A stretch of DNA of 64,000 nucleotides from Mytilus californianus. Taxonomy: Eukaryota; Mollusca; Bivalvia; Mytilida; Mytilidae. The notes under the pieces were generated by a model. It saw only the letters and a program-made list of their open reading frames with translations. It did no database searches and was not told the origin of the DNA. Both the position numbers and the translations under genes were made by a program. The DNA lies in contig NW_026262734.1 of the NCBI RefSeq assembly GCF_021869535.1, positions 95,919,285 to 95,983,284 on the forward strand, in the 5' to 3' direction. Numbering within the stretch: position 1 is the first letter of the stretch; the number at the start of each line of letters is the position of its first letter. This document shows, piece by piece, positions 35,926 to 48,130 of this stretch.

Positions 35926-36105
35926 TCAAAATCGAAAGTTCTTAATAAAATTGCAAAATCAATAGCTCAAACACATCAAACGAATAGAAAACAACTGTCA
36001 TATTTCTTACTTGGTACAGGCATTTCCTTATGTAGAAAATGATGGATTAAACCTGGTTTTATTGCTAGCTAAACCTCTCACTTGTATGACATTCTGTATA
36101 ATCCC
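35925..36105 (-). repeat. family B fragment, reverse
   Basis: Contains TCAAACACATCAAACGAATA, AACAACTGTCATATTTCTTA and GCTAGCTAAACCTCTCACTT. Confidence 0.72.
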
Positions 36106-36109
36106 GCCA

Positions 36110-36450
36110 CATATTAATATATCTGTCCAAAGTAAGGAATTTCTTAAGTGGCTGTCTCATTCCATATATATTTTTAGTTATTTGGAGATTGTGGTTGCGA
36201 TGGCAGATCGTCTATTGTCTTCGTTTTATTCTAACTTTTATTCTTTTGCAACATCTGGGAACACACTCGGTTTTTGGTGGGGTTCGTGTTACTCAGTCCC
36301 TAGTTTTCTATGTTGTGTTTTGTTACTGTTGTTTGTCTTTTCGTTGTTTTTCGTTATTTTGTCATGGTATTTTCAATTTGTTTTCGTCTTATGAGTTTGT
36401 CTATCCCTTTGGTATCTTTCGCCCCTCTTTTTTCATATCTTTCATTGACC
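36110..36450 (+). repeat. dispersed repeat C
   Basis: Includes GGTTGCGATGGCAGATCGTC, GGTTCGTGTTACTCAGTCCC and CCTTTGGTATCTTTCGCCCC. Reverse fragments occur near 30710-30770 and 45160-45240. The 127-codon frame 36011-36394 runs across families B and C and is not a gene. Confidence 0.65.
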
Positions 36451-36866
36451 TATTACCAAGACATATAGTAAAGACACATGTGTAAAAGTTATTGGACACA
36501 AAAGACAGACAAAGACCATTGGAAAAGGAAAAAATGGCATACATTGAAAAAGTGAATCAGCAAAATAAAACAAAAACACATGAATCAATAAGAAAGTAGC
36601 CAATGTGTTTAGTCAGGTGTTTCAGAAAGTGTGACAATTTTTGGGTTACTAGTGGCGTGTTTAAATCAAGTGCTAAATAACACTCGGTATTGGTCATAAA
36701 CGAGGAGAGAAGGGCTAGGTTATGTTAACAACTGATATAAGATATACGTGGTAATCTTTGACACAATTATTCCCTATAGGTCAACAGATTCTGGATTGCA
36801 CTCTCTAAACGTTGGAAGAGATAATTTTAAACTTACCATTTACAACTCTGAGTTACATAGTTTCTA

Positions 36867-39800
36867 TATAGGTTGCACTTTGTAAATACAGCTGTTTCTC
36901 AAACCACGCCTCTTTTGGGGAGATATTTAATATTCGTAGGTATGTTAATTTGTTAACGTACTGGTTCCCATTGATGATCTCTGTGTTTCATCTCATAGAG
37001 ACATCACTTGGGAATGTAACCAGTATAGAAAAACATGGTAGCGGCTAAATTTTAATTCTTAGGAGGTCAAAAAATGGATGTAAGGGTAGTATAGAATTTT
37101 AGTATAAGTTTAAACTCTTAGAAGTTCAGGGCATATAAATGTTGAAAATATGCCGCACAGCCCTATATTTTGACCTTTGAATAAAATAGTAGTGCATATA
37201 AACTTTCCGTTCTGGGATATTATTTTTCACGAAACTTCATAGTAAAAGTGTCACAGTTTTAGCCGCAAAGGGAGTTCCTATGGGAAATTGCATTGTCTGT
37301 ATTTTCAGAATTGCAACCTATATAGGGTTAAAAAATAGAACATACAGAATTTCACAAAATCTGGTTTATCTCAGAGATTTTAAAGAATTTAACTCAAATA
37401 TGAAGTTTTATAAATATTTCATGAAGATTGAGAAAATCCTGGGCCTTAACTATGATGACTCAGCATAAATTCACAGTTTACAGTATGCATGGTTTACTTA
37501 AAGCCCTGAATTCAAAATAAATTCATAATATATGCCTATTTGTAATTTAAATTGTTTAGAAGTGCTTATATTTACTCTTCGCAGTAATTGCAACTCATTG
37601 ATCCTTCCTAAATATTTCTGGTGGGGTGTTTTTGTCCTGTCGATAACCCAAAAGTAAGCCGTAACGCCTAAATGTGCTTTTTTGTGACTGCGGCATAAAA
37701 AAAGTACAAGCTAGAATTACAAAAAGACCTCAGTAAAACTTACAATAGTGTGTTCTATCCTAAATATGTAGTAAATATTCCACATTGCTAGAAACAGGGA
37801 AAAAAATTAGGAAATGTGAGGCCCCAGGGGCAAAACACAGAGAAAAATGCCTACCCCTGAGTCATAAAACAGATAATTTAACTTGTAAATGCTATGATTT
37901 TTTTATTTTAAAGGTCTTTTATAAAGTAAACAATAACTGTGCTAGGAAGTTATGCAAAAATCAGATGTAAGCAGTCATTTCAATCAAACTTTTAGTGAAT
38001 TTATGCACCAGACTGATATCTTCATAAATACAACTTTTGCAAATATGGCTTTGTTTAAACACTTCTAGGACATATATTAACTAACTTATGTTAGATATAT
38101 GGTTAGGGATGATACTGTTGTGACAAGAATTCTAAACTGACCATTTGAGGCAGAAATTGTGAACTTTCATTGACAAATAGGCATACAGTAAGATGTGGAC
38201 TGGAGACACAGGCAGGATTGGATACTTTGTATAATCTTGAATGTTGGAATGCTTAACTACTAAACAATACATTTATAGTATTCTAAAATGCTTTCAATTT
38301 GTTATCAGAATAGTTTCAAACAGGTTTTAGACAGTTCATGTCAGAAAACATGCACATAGGGTAAGCTGGCAATAATTAGAGTCTTGTTTTCAAAATCTTT
38401 AAAAAATTGAAACAGGGGTAGGGGTATAAAATGTACTGTAAAAGGAGACTTAGAGTATATGCAGTGATTTCTTTAAGGCTATAATTCTGATAAATAAGTA
38501 TTGTTGTGAGAAAAAGTGTTTTTAGAGAGTTTTCTATTTGAATAAATGTTTGTATAGGTTGCACTTTGTAAATACAGCTGTTTCTCAAACCACGCCTCTT
38601 TTGGGGAGATATTTAATATTCATAGGTATGTTAATTTGTTAACGTACTGGTTCCCATTGATGATCTCTGTGTTTCATCTCATAGAGACATCACTTGGGAA
38701 TGTAACCAGTATAGAAAAACATGGTAGCGGCTAAATTTTAATTCTTAGGAGGTCAAAAAATGGATGTAAGGGTAGTATAGAATTTTAGTATAAGTTTAAA
38801 CTCTTAGAAGTTCAGGGCATATAAATGTTGAAAATATGCCGCACAGCCCTATATTTTGACCTTTGAATAAAATAGTAGTGCATATAAACTTTCCGTTCTG
38901 GGATATTATTTTTCACGAAACTTCATAGTAAAAGTGTCACAGTTTTAGCCGCAAAGGGAGTTCCTATGGGAAATTGCATTGTCTGTATTTTCAGAATTGC
39001 AACCTATATAGGGTTAAAAAATAGAACATACAGAATTTCACAAAATCTGGTTTATCTCAGAGATTTTAAAGAATTTAACTCAAATATGAAGTTTTATAAA
39101 TATTTCATGAAGATTGAGAAAATCCTGGGCCTTAACTATGATGACTCAGCATAAATTCACAGTTTACAGTATGCATGGTTTACTTAAAGCCCTGAATTCA
39201 AAATAAATTCATAATATATGCCTATTTGTAATTTAAATTGTTTAGAAGTGCTTATATTTACTCTTCGCAGTAATTGCAACTCATTGATCCTTCCTAAATA
39301 TTTCTGGTGGGGTGTTTTTGTCCTGTCGATAACCCAAAAGTAAGCCGTAACGCCTAAATGTGCTTTTTTGTGACTGCGGCATAAAAAAAGTACAAGCTAG
39401 AATTACAAAAAGACCTCAGTAAAACTTACAATAGTGTGTTCTATCCTAAATATGTAGTAAATATTCCACATTGCTAGAAACAGGGAAAAAAATTAGGAAA
39501 TGTGAGGCCCCAGGGGCAAAACACAGAGAAAAATGCCTACCCCTGAGTCATAAAACAGATAATTTAACTTGTAAATGCTATGATTTTTTTATTTTAAAGG
39601 TCTTTTATAAAGTAAACAATAACTGTGCTAGGAAGTTATGCAAAAATCAGATGTAAGCAGTCATTTCAATCAAACTTTTAGTGAATTTATGCACCAGACT
39701 GATATCTTCATAAATACAACTTTTGCAAATATGGCTTTGTTTAAACACTTCTAGGACATATATTAACTAACTTATGTTAGATATATGGTTAGGGATGATA

Positions 39801-42800
39801 CTGTTGTGACAAGAATTCTAAACTGACCATTTGAGGCAGAAATTGTGAACTTTCATTGACAAATAGGCATACAGTAAGATGTGGACTGGAGACACAGGCA
39901 GGATTGGATACTTTGTATAATCTTGAATGTTGGAATGCTTAACTACTAAACAATACATTTATAGTATTCTAAAATGCTTTCAATTTGTTATCAGAATAGT
40001 TTCAAACAGGTTTTAGACAGTTCATGTCAGAAAACATGCACATAGGGTAAGCTGGCAATAATTAGAGTCTTGTTTTCAAAATCTTTAAAAAATTGAAACA
40101 GGGGTAGGGGTATAAAATGTACTGTAAAAGGAGACTTAGAGTATATGCAGTGATTTCTTTAAGGCTATAATTCTGATAAATAAGTATTGTTGTGAGAAAA
40201 AGTGTTTTTAGAGAGTTTTCTATTTGAATAAATGTTTGTATAGGTTGCACTTTGTAAATACAGCTGTTTCTCAAACCACGCCTCTTTTGGGGAGATATTT
40301 AATATTCATAGGTATGTTAATTTGTTAACGTACTGGTTCCCATTGATGATCTCTGTGTTTCATCTCATAGAGACATCACTTGGGAATGTAACCAGTATAG
40401 AAAAACATGGTAGCGGCTAAATTTTAATTCTTAGGAGGTCCAAAAATGGAGGTAAGGGTAGTATAGAATTTTAGTATAAGTTTAAACTCTTAGAAGTTCA
40501 GGGCATATAAATGTTGAAAATATGCCGCACAGCCCTATATTTTGACCTTTGAATAAAATAGTAGTGCATATAAACTTTCCGTTCTGGGATATTATTTTTC
40601 ACGAAACTTCATAGTAAAAGTGTCACAGTTTTAGCCGCAAAGGGAGTTCCTATGGGAAATTGCATTGTCTGTATTTTCAGAATTGCAACCTATATAGGGT
40701 TAAAAAATAGAACATACAGAATTTCACAAAATCTGGTTTATCTCAGAGATTTTAAAGAATTTAACTCAAATATGAAGTTTTATAAATATTTCATGAAGAT
40801 TGAGAAAATCCTGGGCCTTAACTATGATGACTCAGCATAAATTCACAGTTTACAGTATGCATGGTTTACTTAAAGCCCTGAATTCAAAATAAATTCATAA
40901 TATATGCCTATTTGTAATTTAAATTGTTTAGAAGTGCTTATATTTACTCTTCGCAGTAATTGCAACTCATTGATCCTTCCTAAATATTTCTGGTGGGGTG
41001 TTTTTGTCCTGTCGATAACCCAAAAGTAAGCCGTAACGCCTAAATGTGCTTTTTTGTGACTGCGGCATAAAAAAAGTACAAGCTAGAATTACAAAAAGAC
41101 CTCAGTAAAACTTACAATAGTGTGTTCTATCCTAAATATGTAGTAAATATTCCACATTGCTAGAAACAGGGAAAAAAATTAGGAAATGTGAGGCCCCAGG
41201 GGCAAAACACAGAGAAAAATGCCTACCCCTGAGTCATAAAACAGATAATTTAACTTGTAAATGCTATGATTTTTTTATTTTAAAGGTCTTTTATAAAGTA
41301 AACAATAACTGTGCTAGGAAGTTATGCAAAAATCAGATGTAAGCAGTCATTTCAATCAAACTTTTAGTGAATTTATGCACCAGACTGATATCTTCATAAA
41401 TACAACTTTTGCAAATATGGCTTTGTTTAAACACTTCTAGGACATATATTTACTAACTTATGTTAGATATATGGTTAGGGATGATACTGTTGTGACAAGA
41501 ATTCTAAACTGACCATTTGAGGCAGAAATTGTGAACTTTCATTGACAAATAGGCATACAGTAAGATGTGGACTGGAGACACAGGCAGGATTGGATACTTT
41601 GTATAATCTTGAATGTTGGAATGCTTAACTACTAAACAATACATTTATAGTATTCTAAAATGCTTTCAATTTGTTATCAGAATAGTTTCAAACAGGTTTT
41701 AGACAGTTCATGTCAGAAAACATGCACATAGGGTAAGCTGGCAATAATTAGAGTCTTGTTTTCAAAATCTTTAAAAAATTGAAACAGGGGTAGGGGTATA
41801 AAATGTACTGTAAAAGGAGACTTAGAGTATATGCAGTGATTTCTTTAAGGCTATAATTCTGATAAATAAGTATTGTTGTGAGAAAAAGTGTTTTTAGAGA
41901 GTTTTCTATTTGAATAAATGTTTGTATAGGTTGCACTTTGTAAATACAGCTGTTTCTCAAACCACGCCTCTTTTGGGGAGATATTTAATATTCATAGGTA
42001 TGTTAATTTGTTAACGTACTGGTTCCCATTGATGATCTCTGTGTTTCATCTCATAGAGACATCACTTGGGAATGTAACCAGTATAGAAAAACATGGTAGC
42101 GGCTAAATTTTAATTCTTAGGAGGTCCAAAAATGGAGGTAAGGGTAGTATAGAATTTTAGTATAAGTTTAAACTCTTAGAAGTTCAGGGCATATAAATGT
42201 TGAAAATATGCCGCACAGCCCTATATTTTGACCTTTGAATAAAATAGTAGTGCATATAAACTTTCCGTTCTGGGATATTATTTTTCACGAAACTTCATAG
42301 TAAAAGTGTCACAGTTTTAGCCGCAAAGGGAGTTCCTATGGGAAATTGCATTGTCTGTATTTTCAGAATTGCAACCTATATAGGGTTAAAAAATAGAACA
42401 TACAGAATTTCACAAAATCTGGTTTATCTCAGAGATTTTAAAGAATTTAACTCAAATATGAAGTTTTATAAATATTTCATGAAGATTGAGAAAATCCTGG
42501 GCCTTAACTATGATGACTCAGCATAAATTCACAGTTTACAGTATGCATGGTTTACTTAAAGCCCTGAATTCAAAATAAATTCATAATATATGCCTATTTG
42601 TAATTTAAATTGTTTAGAAGTGCTTATATTTACTCTTCGCAGTAATTGCAATTCATTGATCCTTCCTAAATATTTCTGGTGGGGTGTTTTTGTCCTGTCG
42701 ATAACCCAAAAGTAAGCCGTAACGCCTAAATGTGCTTTTTTGTGACTGCGGCATAAAAAAAGTACAAGCTAGAATTACAAAAAGACCTCAGTAAAACTTA

Positions 42801-44063
42801 CAATAGTGTGTTCTATCCTAAATATGTAGTAAATATTCCACATTGCTAGAAACAGGGACAAAAATTAGGAAATGTGAGGCCCCAGGGGCAAAACACAGAG
42901 AAAAATGCCTACCCCTGAGTCATAAAACAGATAATTTAACTTGTAAATGCTATGATTTTTTTATTTTAAAGGTCTTTTATAAAGTAAACAATAACTGTGC
43001 TAGGAAGTTATGCAAAAATCAGATGTAAGCAGTCATTTCAATCAAACTTTTAGTGAATTTATGCACCAGACTGATATCTTCATAAATACAACTTTTGCAA
43101 ATATGGCTTTGTTTAAACACTTCTAGGACATATATTAACTAACTTATGTTAGATATATGGTTAGGGATGATACTGTTGTGACAAGAATTCTAAACTGACC
43201 ATTTGAGGCAGAAATTGTGAACTTTCATTGACAAATAGGCATACAGTAAGATGTGGACTGGAGACACAGGCAGGATTGGATACTTTGTATAATCTTGAAT
43301 GTTGGAATGCTTAACTACTAAACAATACATTTATAGTATTCTAAAATGCTTTCAATTTGTTATCAGAATAGTTTCAAACAGGTTTTAGACAGTTCATGTC
43401 AGAAAACATGCACATAGGGTAAGCTGGCAATAATTAGAGTCTTGTTTTCAAAATCTTTAAAAAATTGAAACAGGGGTAGGGGTATAAAATGTACTGTAAA
43501 AGGAGACTTAGAGTATATGCAGTGATTTCTTTAAGGCTATAATTCTGATAAATAAGTATTGTTGTGAGAAAAAGTGTTTTTAGAGAGTTTTCTATTTGAA
43601 TAAATGTTTGTATAGGTTGCACTTTGTAAATACAGCTGTTTCTCAAACCACGCCTCTTTTGGGGAGATATTTAATATTCATAGGTATGTTAATTTGTTAA
43701 CGTACTGGTTCCCATTGATGATCTCTGTGTTTCATCTCATAGAGACATCACTTGGGAATGTAACCAGTATAGAAAAACATGGTAGCGGCTAAATTTTAAT
43801 TCTTAGGAGGTCCAAAAATGGAGGTAAGGGTAGTATAGAATTTTAGTATAAGTTTAAACTCTTAGAAGTTCAGGGCATATAAATGTTGAAAATATGCCGC
43901 ACAGCCCTATATTTTGACCTTTGAATAAAATAGTAGTGCATATAAACTTTCCGTTCTGGGATATTATTTTTCACGAAACTTCATAGTAAAAGTGTCACAG
44001 TTTTAGCCGCAAAGGGAGTTCCTATGGGAAATTGCATTGTCTGTATTTACAGAATTGCAACCT
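36867..44063 (+). repeat. 1,686-bp tandem array, 4.27 copies
   Basis: Copies start at 36867, 38553, 40239, 41925 and (partial) 43611; every offset is exactly 1,686. By eye they are over 99% identical, with real variants. Copies 1-2 read AAAAAATGGATGT where copies 3-5 read CAAAAATGGAGGT; copy 1 alone has TATTCGTAGG; copy 3 alone has TATATTTACT; copy 4 alone has CAGGGACAAAAA. Each complete copy has an imperfect hairpin (36959-37025 in copy 1), a NF-E2/AP-1-like TGACTCAGCA (37456-37465) and an AP-1 TGAGTCA (37858-37864). Frames of 61-70 codons recur only because the DNA does. Confidence 0.95.
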
Positions 44064-44510
44064 TTAACCTGTTTAAGTACCAATATTAAAAAATAGAAAA
44101 CGCAAAATATTGTTATAGATGACATAAGAACGCAATTTGACATACAAATAGCAATATCGTTCGTCAATGCATACCATATGTTTATGTGTCTTTTGACATA
44201 TAGGTCAGAGTTAAGTGTCATCTGAAAATAGAATATCAAATAAAATCAGCAAGCAACAGGCGTTCTTGTTGTTACCGTTACAAGTATATATGCGAGTTTT
44301 CTGATTTATTGAAATATTGAAGTTCATTAGTTTTTGAGGTTGTGTATCACAGCCAGAAAAATAAAGTTAACCATGCAACAAAAATCCAACTATTTATCCA
44401 TGTCGTCTTAAATTTTAAAACCATAGAAGAGACATATTGCTCAAGGTAACTTGATGTTTAAAATACAATATCAAAATTAAAGTTGCGAATAGCATGTTAA
44501 ATAATGTTAT
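44064..44510. other. no recognised feature
   Basis: AT-rich sequence between the tandem array and the next retrozyme fragment. Two short minus frames without motifs. Confidence 0.4.
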
Positions 44511-44512
44511 TT

Positions 44513-44735
44513 GCCGTGTAAATAAACTCATCATAGATACCAGGATTGAAATTTTGTATTTGCGCCAGACGCGCGTTTCGTCTACAAAAGACTCATCAGT
44601 GACGCTCGAATCAAAACAAGTTAAAAAGGCCAAATAAAGTACGAAGTTGAAGAGCATTGAGGACCAAATATTCCTAAAAGTTTTGTCAAATACAGCTAAG
44701 GTAGTCTATTCCAAAGGTAGAAAAGCCTTAATATA
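44513..44735 (-). mobile_element. retrozyme monomer fragment
   Basis: From TGTAAATAAACTCATCATAG through the ribozyme to AATAAAGTACGAAGTTGAAG, GTTTTGTCAAATACAGCTAA and GGTAGTCTATTCC, then loss of homology. Only one ribozyme, so it is not flanked for circle release. Confidence 0.75.
44562..44605 (-). ncRNA. hammerhead ribozyme, type I (fully canonical)
   Basis: The minus strand has stem I UGGCGC/GCGUCA (6 bp including one G-U), CUGAUGA, stem II GUCU-UUUGU-AGAC, GAAA, stem III palindrome ACGCGCGU and cleavage after GUC (between 44568 and 44567). Every core nucleotide matches the consensus. Confidence 0.9.
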
Positions 44736-45149
44736 AAGCATGTCCCATCGATGTGCTTAAATTTTGATTTGCACTTTAAATGTATCATTAAGAATATCTG
44801 TCTACTAGTATATCGTAATTTTAAAACCAAATATTGGTTGCATCAAACGTAGAATACTAAACTGACATCCTTCATTTTGTTGGTAATGAAATTAACAAAT
44901 CACTTCCCAAACTGGATACGTATCCATGTCTCTGAAATTCCGTGTCCTCTTTATAGACATCAAACATATGTAATATCTATTACACACACATATCAATATC
45001 CGAATTTTGTCATTGATCGATTGTCAAAGTTCTGTACGTTAAGCATTCAGAAAAAAATAAACGATTGCATTTTAAATTCACACTCATGTACAAATGTATC
45101 TATGCATATGTTTTCTTTTACATTTTTACCAAAAAAACCTTACCTTTTA

Positions 45150-45365
45150 AAAAAGAGGCTGAAGTTCAAAACTCATAAGTCGAGAGAAACTAACAAGGCT
45201 TTGGCAAAACATCGAAAAACGACAAAGAAAAACAAGTTCACATAACACAAAAAGAAAACCAAAGAATTAGGAGCAAGAATCCCACCAAAAACTGGGAGTT
45301 ACCTCCGTTGCCCCGAAAGGGTGATCATGTCCTGCTTCACTCGTGAGCCCAGTCGTGTTATTCAA
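45150..45365 (-). repeat. dispersed repeat C and linked segment
   Basis: CAAAACTCATAAGTCGAGAG and GGCTTTGGCAAAACATCGAA, then CCTCCGTTGCCCCGAAAGGG and GATCATGTCCTGCTTCACT, words I associate with common mussel repeats. This explains the 122-codon frame ending at 45245. Confidence 0.55.
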
Positions 45366-45587
45366 TTATGGTAAGTACAAATTTGTTGTTGAGTCTCTTT
45401 CGATGATGTAACAATATATGAAATGGGACGAATTGAGGCTACGACAATTGGGACATATTATCCCTTTATGTCAGAATATAGTTTACCTATTAACTGGTTC
45501 AAAATGTTTAACGAATTTTTGAAAGTCCAAGCTCAAATAAAGTTTAAGACAGAGGAAATAATATGAACTTCAAACGGAATATGCTTT

Positions 45588-45590
<3 letters not shown>

Positions 45591-45622
<32 letters not shown>
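45591..45622 (+). repeat. (AT)n microsatellite
   Basis: About 16 perfect AT dinucleotides followed by degenerate TATTATATTAT. Confidence 0.95.
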
Positions 45623-45627
<5 letters not shown>

Positions 45628-46039
45628 TATAAAAAATATATATGTTGATGCACTACAGCAAAGGTTTCAAAACTTCATGCATTTGTACAGGATAATTACA
45701 GAAACCCACTTCGTAAATTACTTTTATATCTGTTTCCGTTACTAAAATAGTAACATATTAAAATATGAAGAATAGACTGAGTAGCTATACACCATTCATT
45801 ATCTTTGATATAATCTACAGTAAGTATATTAAGTACAATGTGCGAACAGACTTAATGCTTGGGATAGTGGAAATGAAAAATCAATTTTAATGAAATAATA
45901 CCAATGACGTTCGTCGTAATTATTTCCTTACAACAATATAGAGGTCTTTAATCCATAAAATAGGGGAAACTTTCATTATACAATTTAAACTATTGGAACA
46001 ACATATATATACTACTGAATATTGGAGGGTTTCTTATCG

Positions 46040-46275
46040 TCGAGTTGCAAGTTCCGAGTTGAAAAGGCCGAGTTGCGAGTTACAAAAGTCGAGTTGCGAG
46101 TAACGAAAGTCGAGTTGCGAGTTACGAAAGTCGAGGTGCGAGTTACGAAGGTCGAGTTGCGAGTTACAAAAGTCGAGTTGCGAGTTACAAAAGTCGAGTT
46201 GCGAGTTACGAAAGTCGAGTTGCGAGTTACAAAAGTCGAGTTGCGAGTTACGAAGGTCGAGTTGCAAGTTACAAA
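46040..46275 (+). repeat. 21-bp minisatellite, VTKVELR peptide repeat
   Basis: About 11 units centred on GAGTTGCGAGTTACGAAAG. Reading plus gives VTKVELR repeats in a frame open over 46022-46369; the minus strand is also open. Many units swap ACG for ACA. The inverted relative is at 51693-52010. Confidence 0.92.
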
Positions 46276-46646
46276 AATATTATGTTTCTCTTATTTCCTA
46301 AGAATTATATATAAACGGTCGTGTCGTCTGATTTTTGAAACAGAATTTTCAGGTTTACTTCGCATTTAATAAACAAAGCATACATGTACCCGAACTTAGT
46401 TATACACTGCATAAGGAAGGGTCCCGGTATTTTGATTGCAGGATTTGAAAGAGTTTGTGATACTTATTTATAAGAGTCTATATGTTGCAAAGTCACGCAC
46501 GCTTAAATTTCTTTCATGAGAACGACATTGTTCATTTGCTAAAATAAAACAGGATATACTGTAGATATAAGACAAAATGTATACCGTACTGAACAAATCA
46601 AGCATAAGAAGATAAATCATGTAGACAAATGAAATATACCTTCAAA

Positions 46647-47988
46647 CAGGGGCGGATACAGGCGGGGGCGTGGCGGGCGTGCACCCCCCTACAATTTGTA
46701 AAGCATGGGTTGTCCTCAGCTTAATAAAGTATCTAAAGAGACGACGAAAATTAAAGCCGTCGCATTCCATCCGTTTTAACATTCAAATTGTATTATAAAC
46801 AGTAAGTTTAACAGAACCAACGTGAATTGATTACTCATCAACTGAACTACGGTTTATTTAAGTTCTAGAAATATTATATACTTCAAAGGAATGTGTCAAA
46901 CGCGGTGATGCGTTTGATGACAAGTATTAGAAGCTTTTAGCAGTTAAAGTAAAAACAATTGCTACATTGTATTTACGGTTTTTATAAACAATTTCTTTGC
47001 TAATCGAAGTTTCAAAACATCCCTAACTCACATTCCCACGAAGTAGGTGAATGTGCCCTACCCGCGGTTGGGTTGGTTATTTCATCATGGCACAGCCAAG
47101 AAAACAATCCAGGTTAGATTAATTCTTAATGAAAGATAGAAATACTGTTTCAAGCGTAGGTTAGTTTATTAATTTGTATCATTATTTAATATCTCTGTAT
47201 CTATATATATTTCTCACTTGCAACCTAAAATTTTAGTGGTTTGCGGCGAAAACAGTTTATATAAAGTCTGGCACGACCTCCGAAAATCAAAAAATTAAAA
47301 AACTCATTATGAATCCCTTAGGGCGTAAGTTAGGGATGTTGGGAGATCGTTGTTGATTTTTCCAATTTTGTAGGATACCTTGCCATCTTACCTCAGAGGC
47401 TCTTCGCGGAAATAGGGACATAGCTTTACCTCTGTCCGTTCATCCGCCAGTCAGTCACTTGATATTTGGTCCGGAGGATCCACTAGGAGTCCGGAATTGC
47501 ATTTGCACGCATACAAATCTATTACATCATTACTTCATTTCCCCCCGAATATATTCAATTGACTAATATGAATGTTACACCAGTTTTCTCATCAACCATT
47601 GACATAACATTCACTTGATTTTTTTTTATATGGAGGGTCAGCTTGTGTACTCCGGATTGAGGTCTGTCTCTATTCTACCTGTCTTACGTCCTGTTTTCTG
47701 GTAAATATATGGGGTTAGTCTCAATGAATAGAAGCTCACAGATTTCTTGTTAATTAATTTATGGCGATTGTAGATTGTTGTCAGGGGTGGATTTAGGCGG
47801 TTTTAGCTTGAAACTTTAACTTCTCGCTAATTTTACCAAAAAAATATTTTTGCGTGGCGAGATATCTACATTGCACCCACTCTAAAAGAACATTTCGATA
47901 ATTTTACCTCAAAAAATTTTTAGCATCGCTTCGCTCGGCGAAATTTTAGGTTTGCGCCCCCTAACCTAAAAACCTGGATCCGCCCCTG
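46647..47988. mobile_element. candidate hAT-like element defined by CAGGGGCGGAT ends
   Basis: CAGGGGCGGATACAGG at 46647-46662 and CCTGGATCCGCCCCTG at 47973-47988 are inverted with 15 of 16 matches and have the CAG-G-G end of hAT transposons. No 8-bp target duplication is visible and no transposase is seen. A second left end (CAGGGGTGGATTTAGG, 47782-47797) could instead pair with the same right end in a 207-bp MITE, so the outer pairing is provisional. Confidence 0.4.
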
Positions 47989-48036
47989 GCAAATTATTGA
48001 CATCTCACAGAATATGGCACTGTGTTAGGCCTAAAG

Positions 48037-48130
48037 TAAATACTCAAAGGTACCAGGCTTATAATGTTTTCTACGCCAGACGCACGTTTCGTCTACACAA
48101 GACTCATTAGTGGCGCTTGAATAAAGGATA
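48037..48130 (-). mobile_element. short retrozyme remnant
   Basis: Only the ribozyme region and ~35 bp of left flank remain (GGTACCAGGCTTATAATG). Confidence 0.65.
48073..48116 (-). ncRNA. inactive hammerhead ribozyme
   Basis: The core CUGAUGA reads CUAAUGA and the stem III palindrome is broken (ACGUGCGU). GAAA, stem II GUCU/AGAC and GUC remain. Confidence 0.75.

Noticed and set aside
36011..36485. 127- and 98-codon plus frames
   Set aside because: They run across dispersed repeats B and C.
37280..43646. Four perfectly conserved sets of 62-, 61- and 70-codon frames in the tandem array
   Set aside because: Identity follows from recent DNA duplication and carries no signal of protein selection.
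46022..46369. 115-codon VTKVELR repeat protein (and the 130-codon minus frame at 51625-52017)
   Set aside because: A 21-bp repeat stays open in many frames on both strands. No evidence of expression or of a conserved flanking domain.
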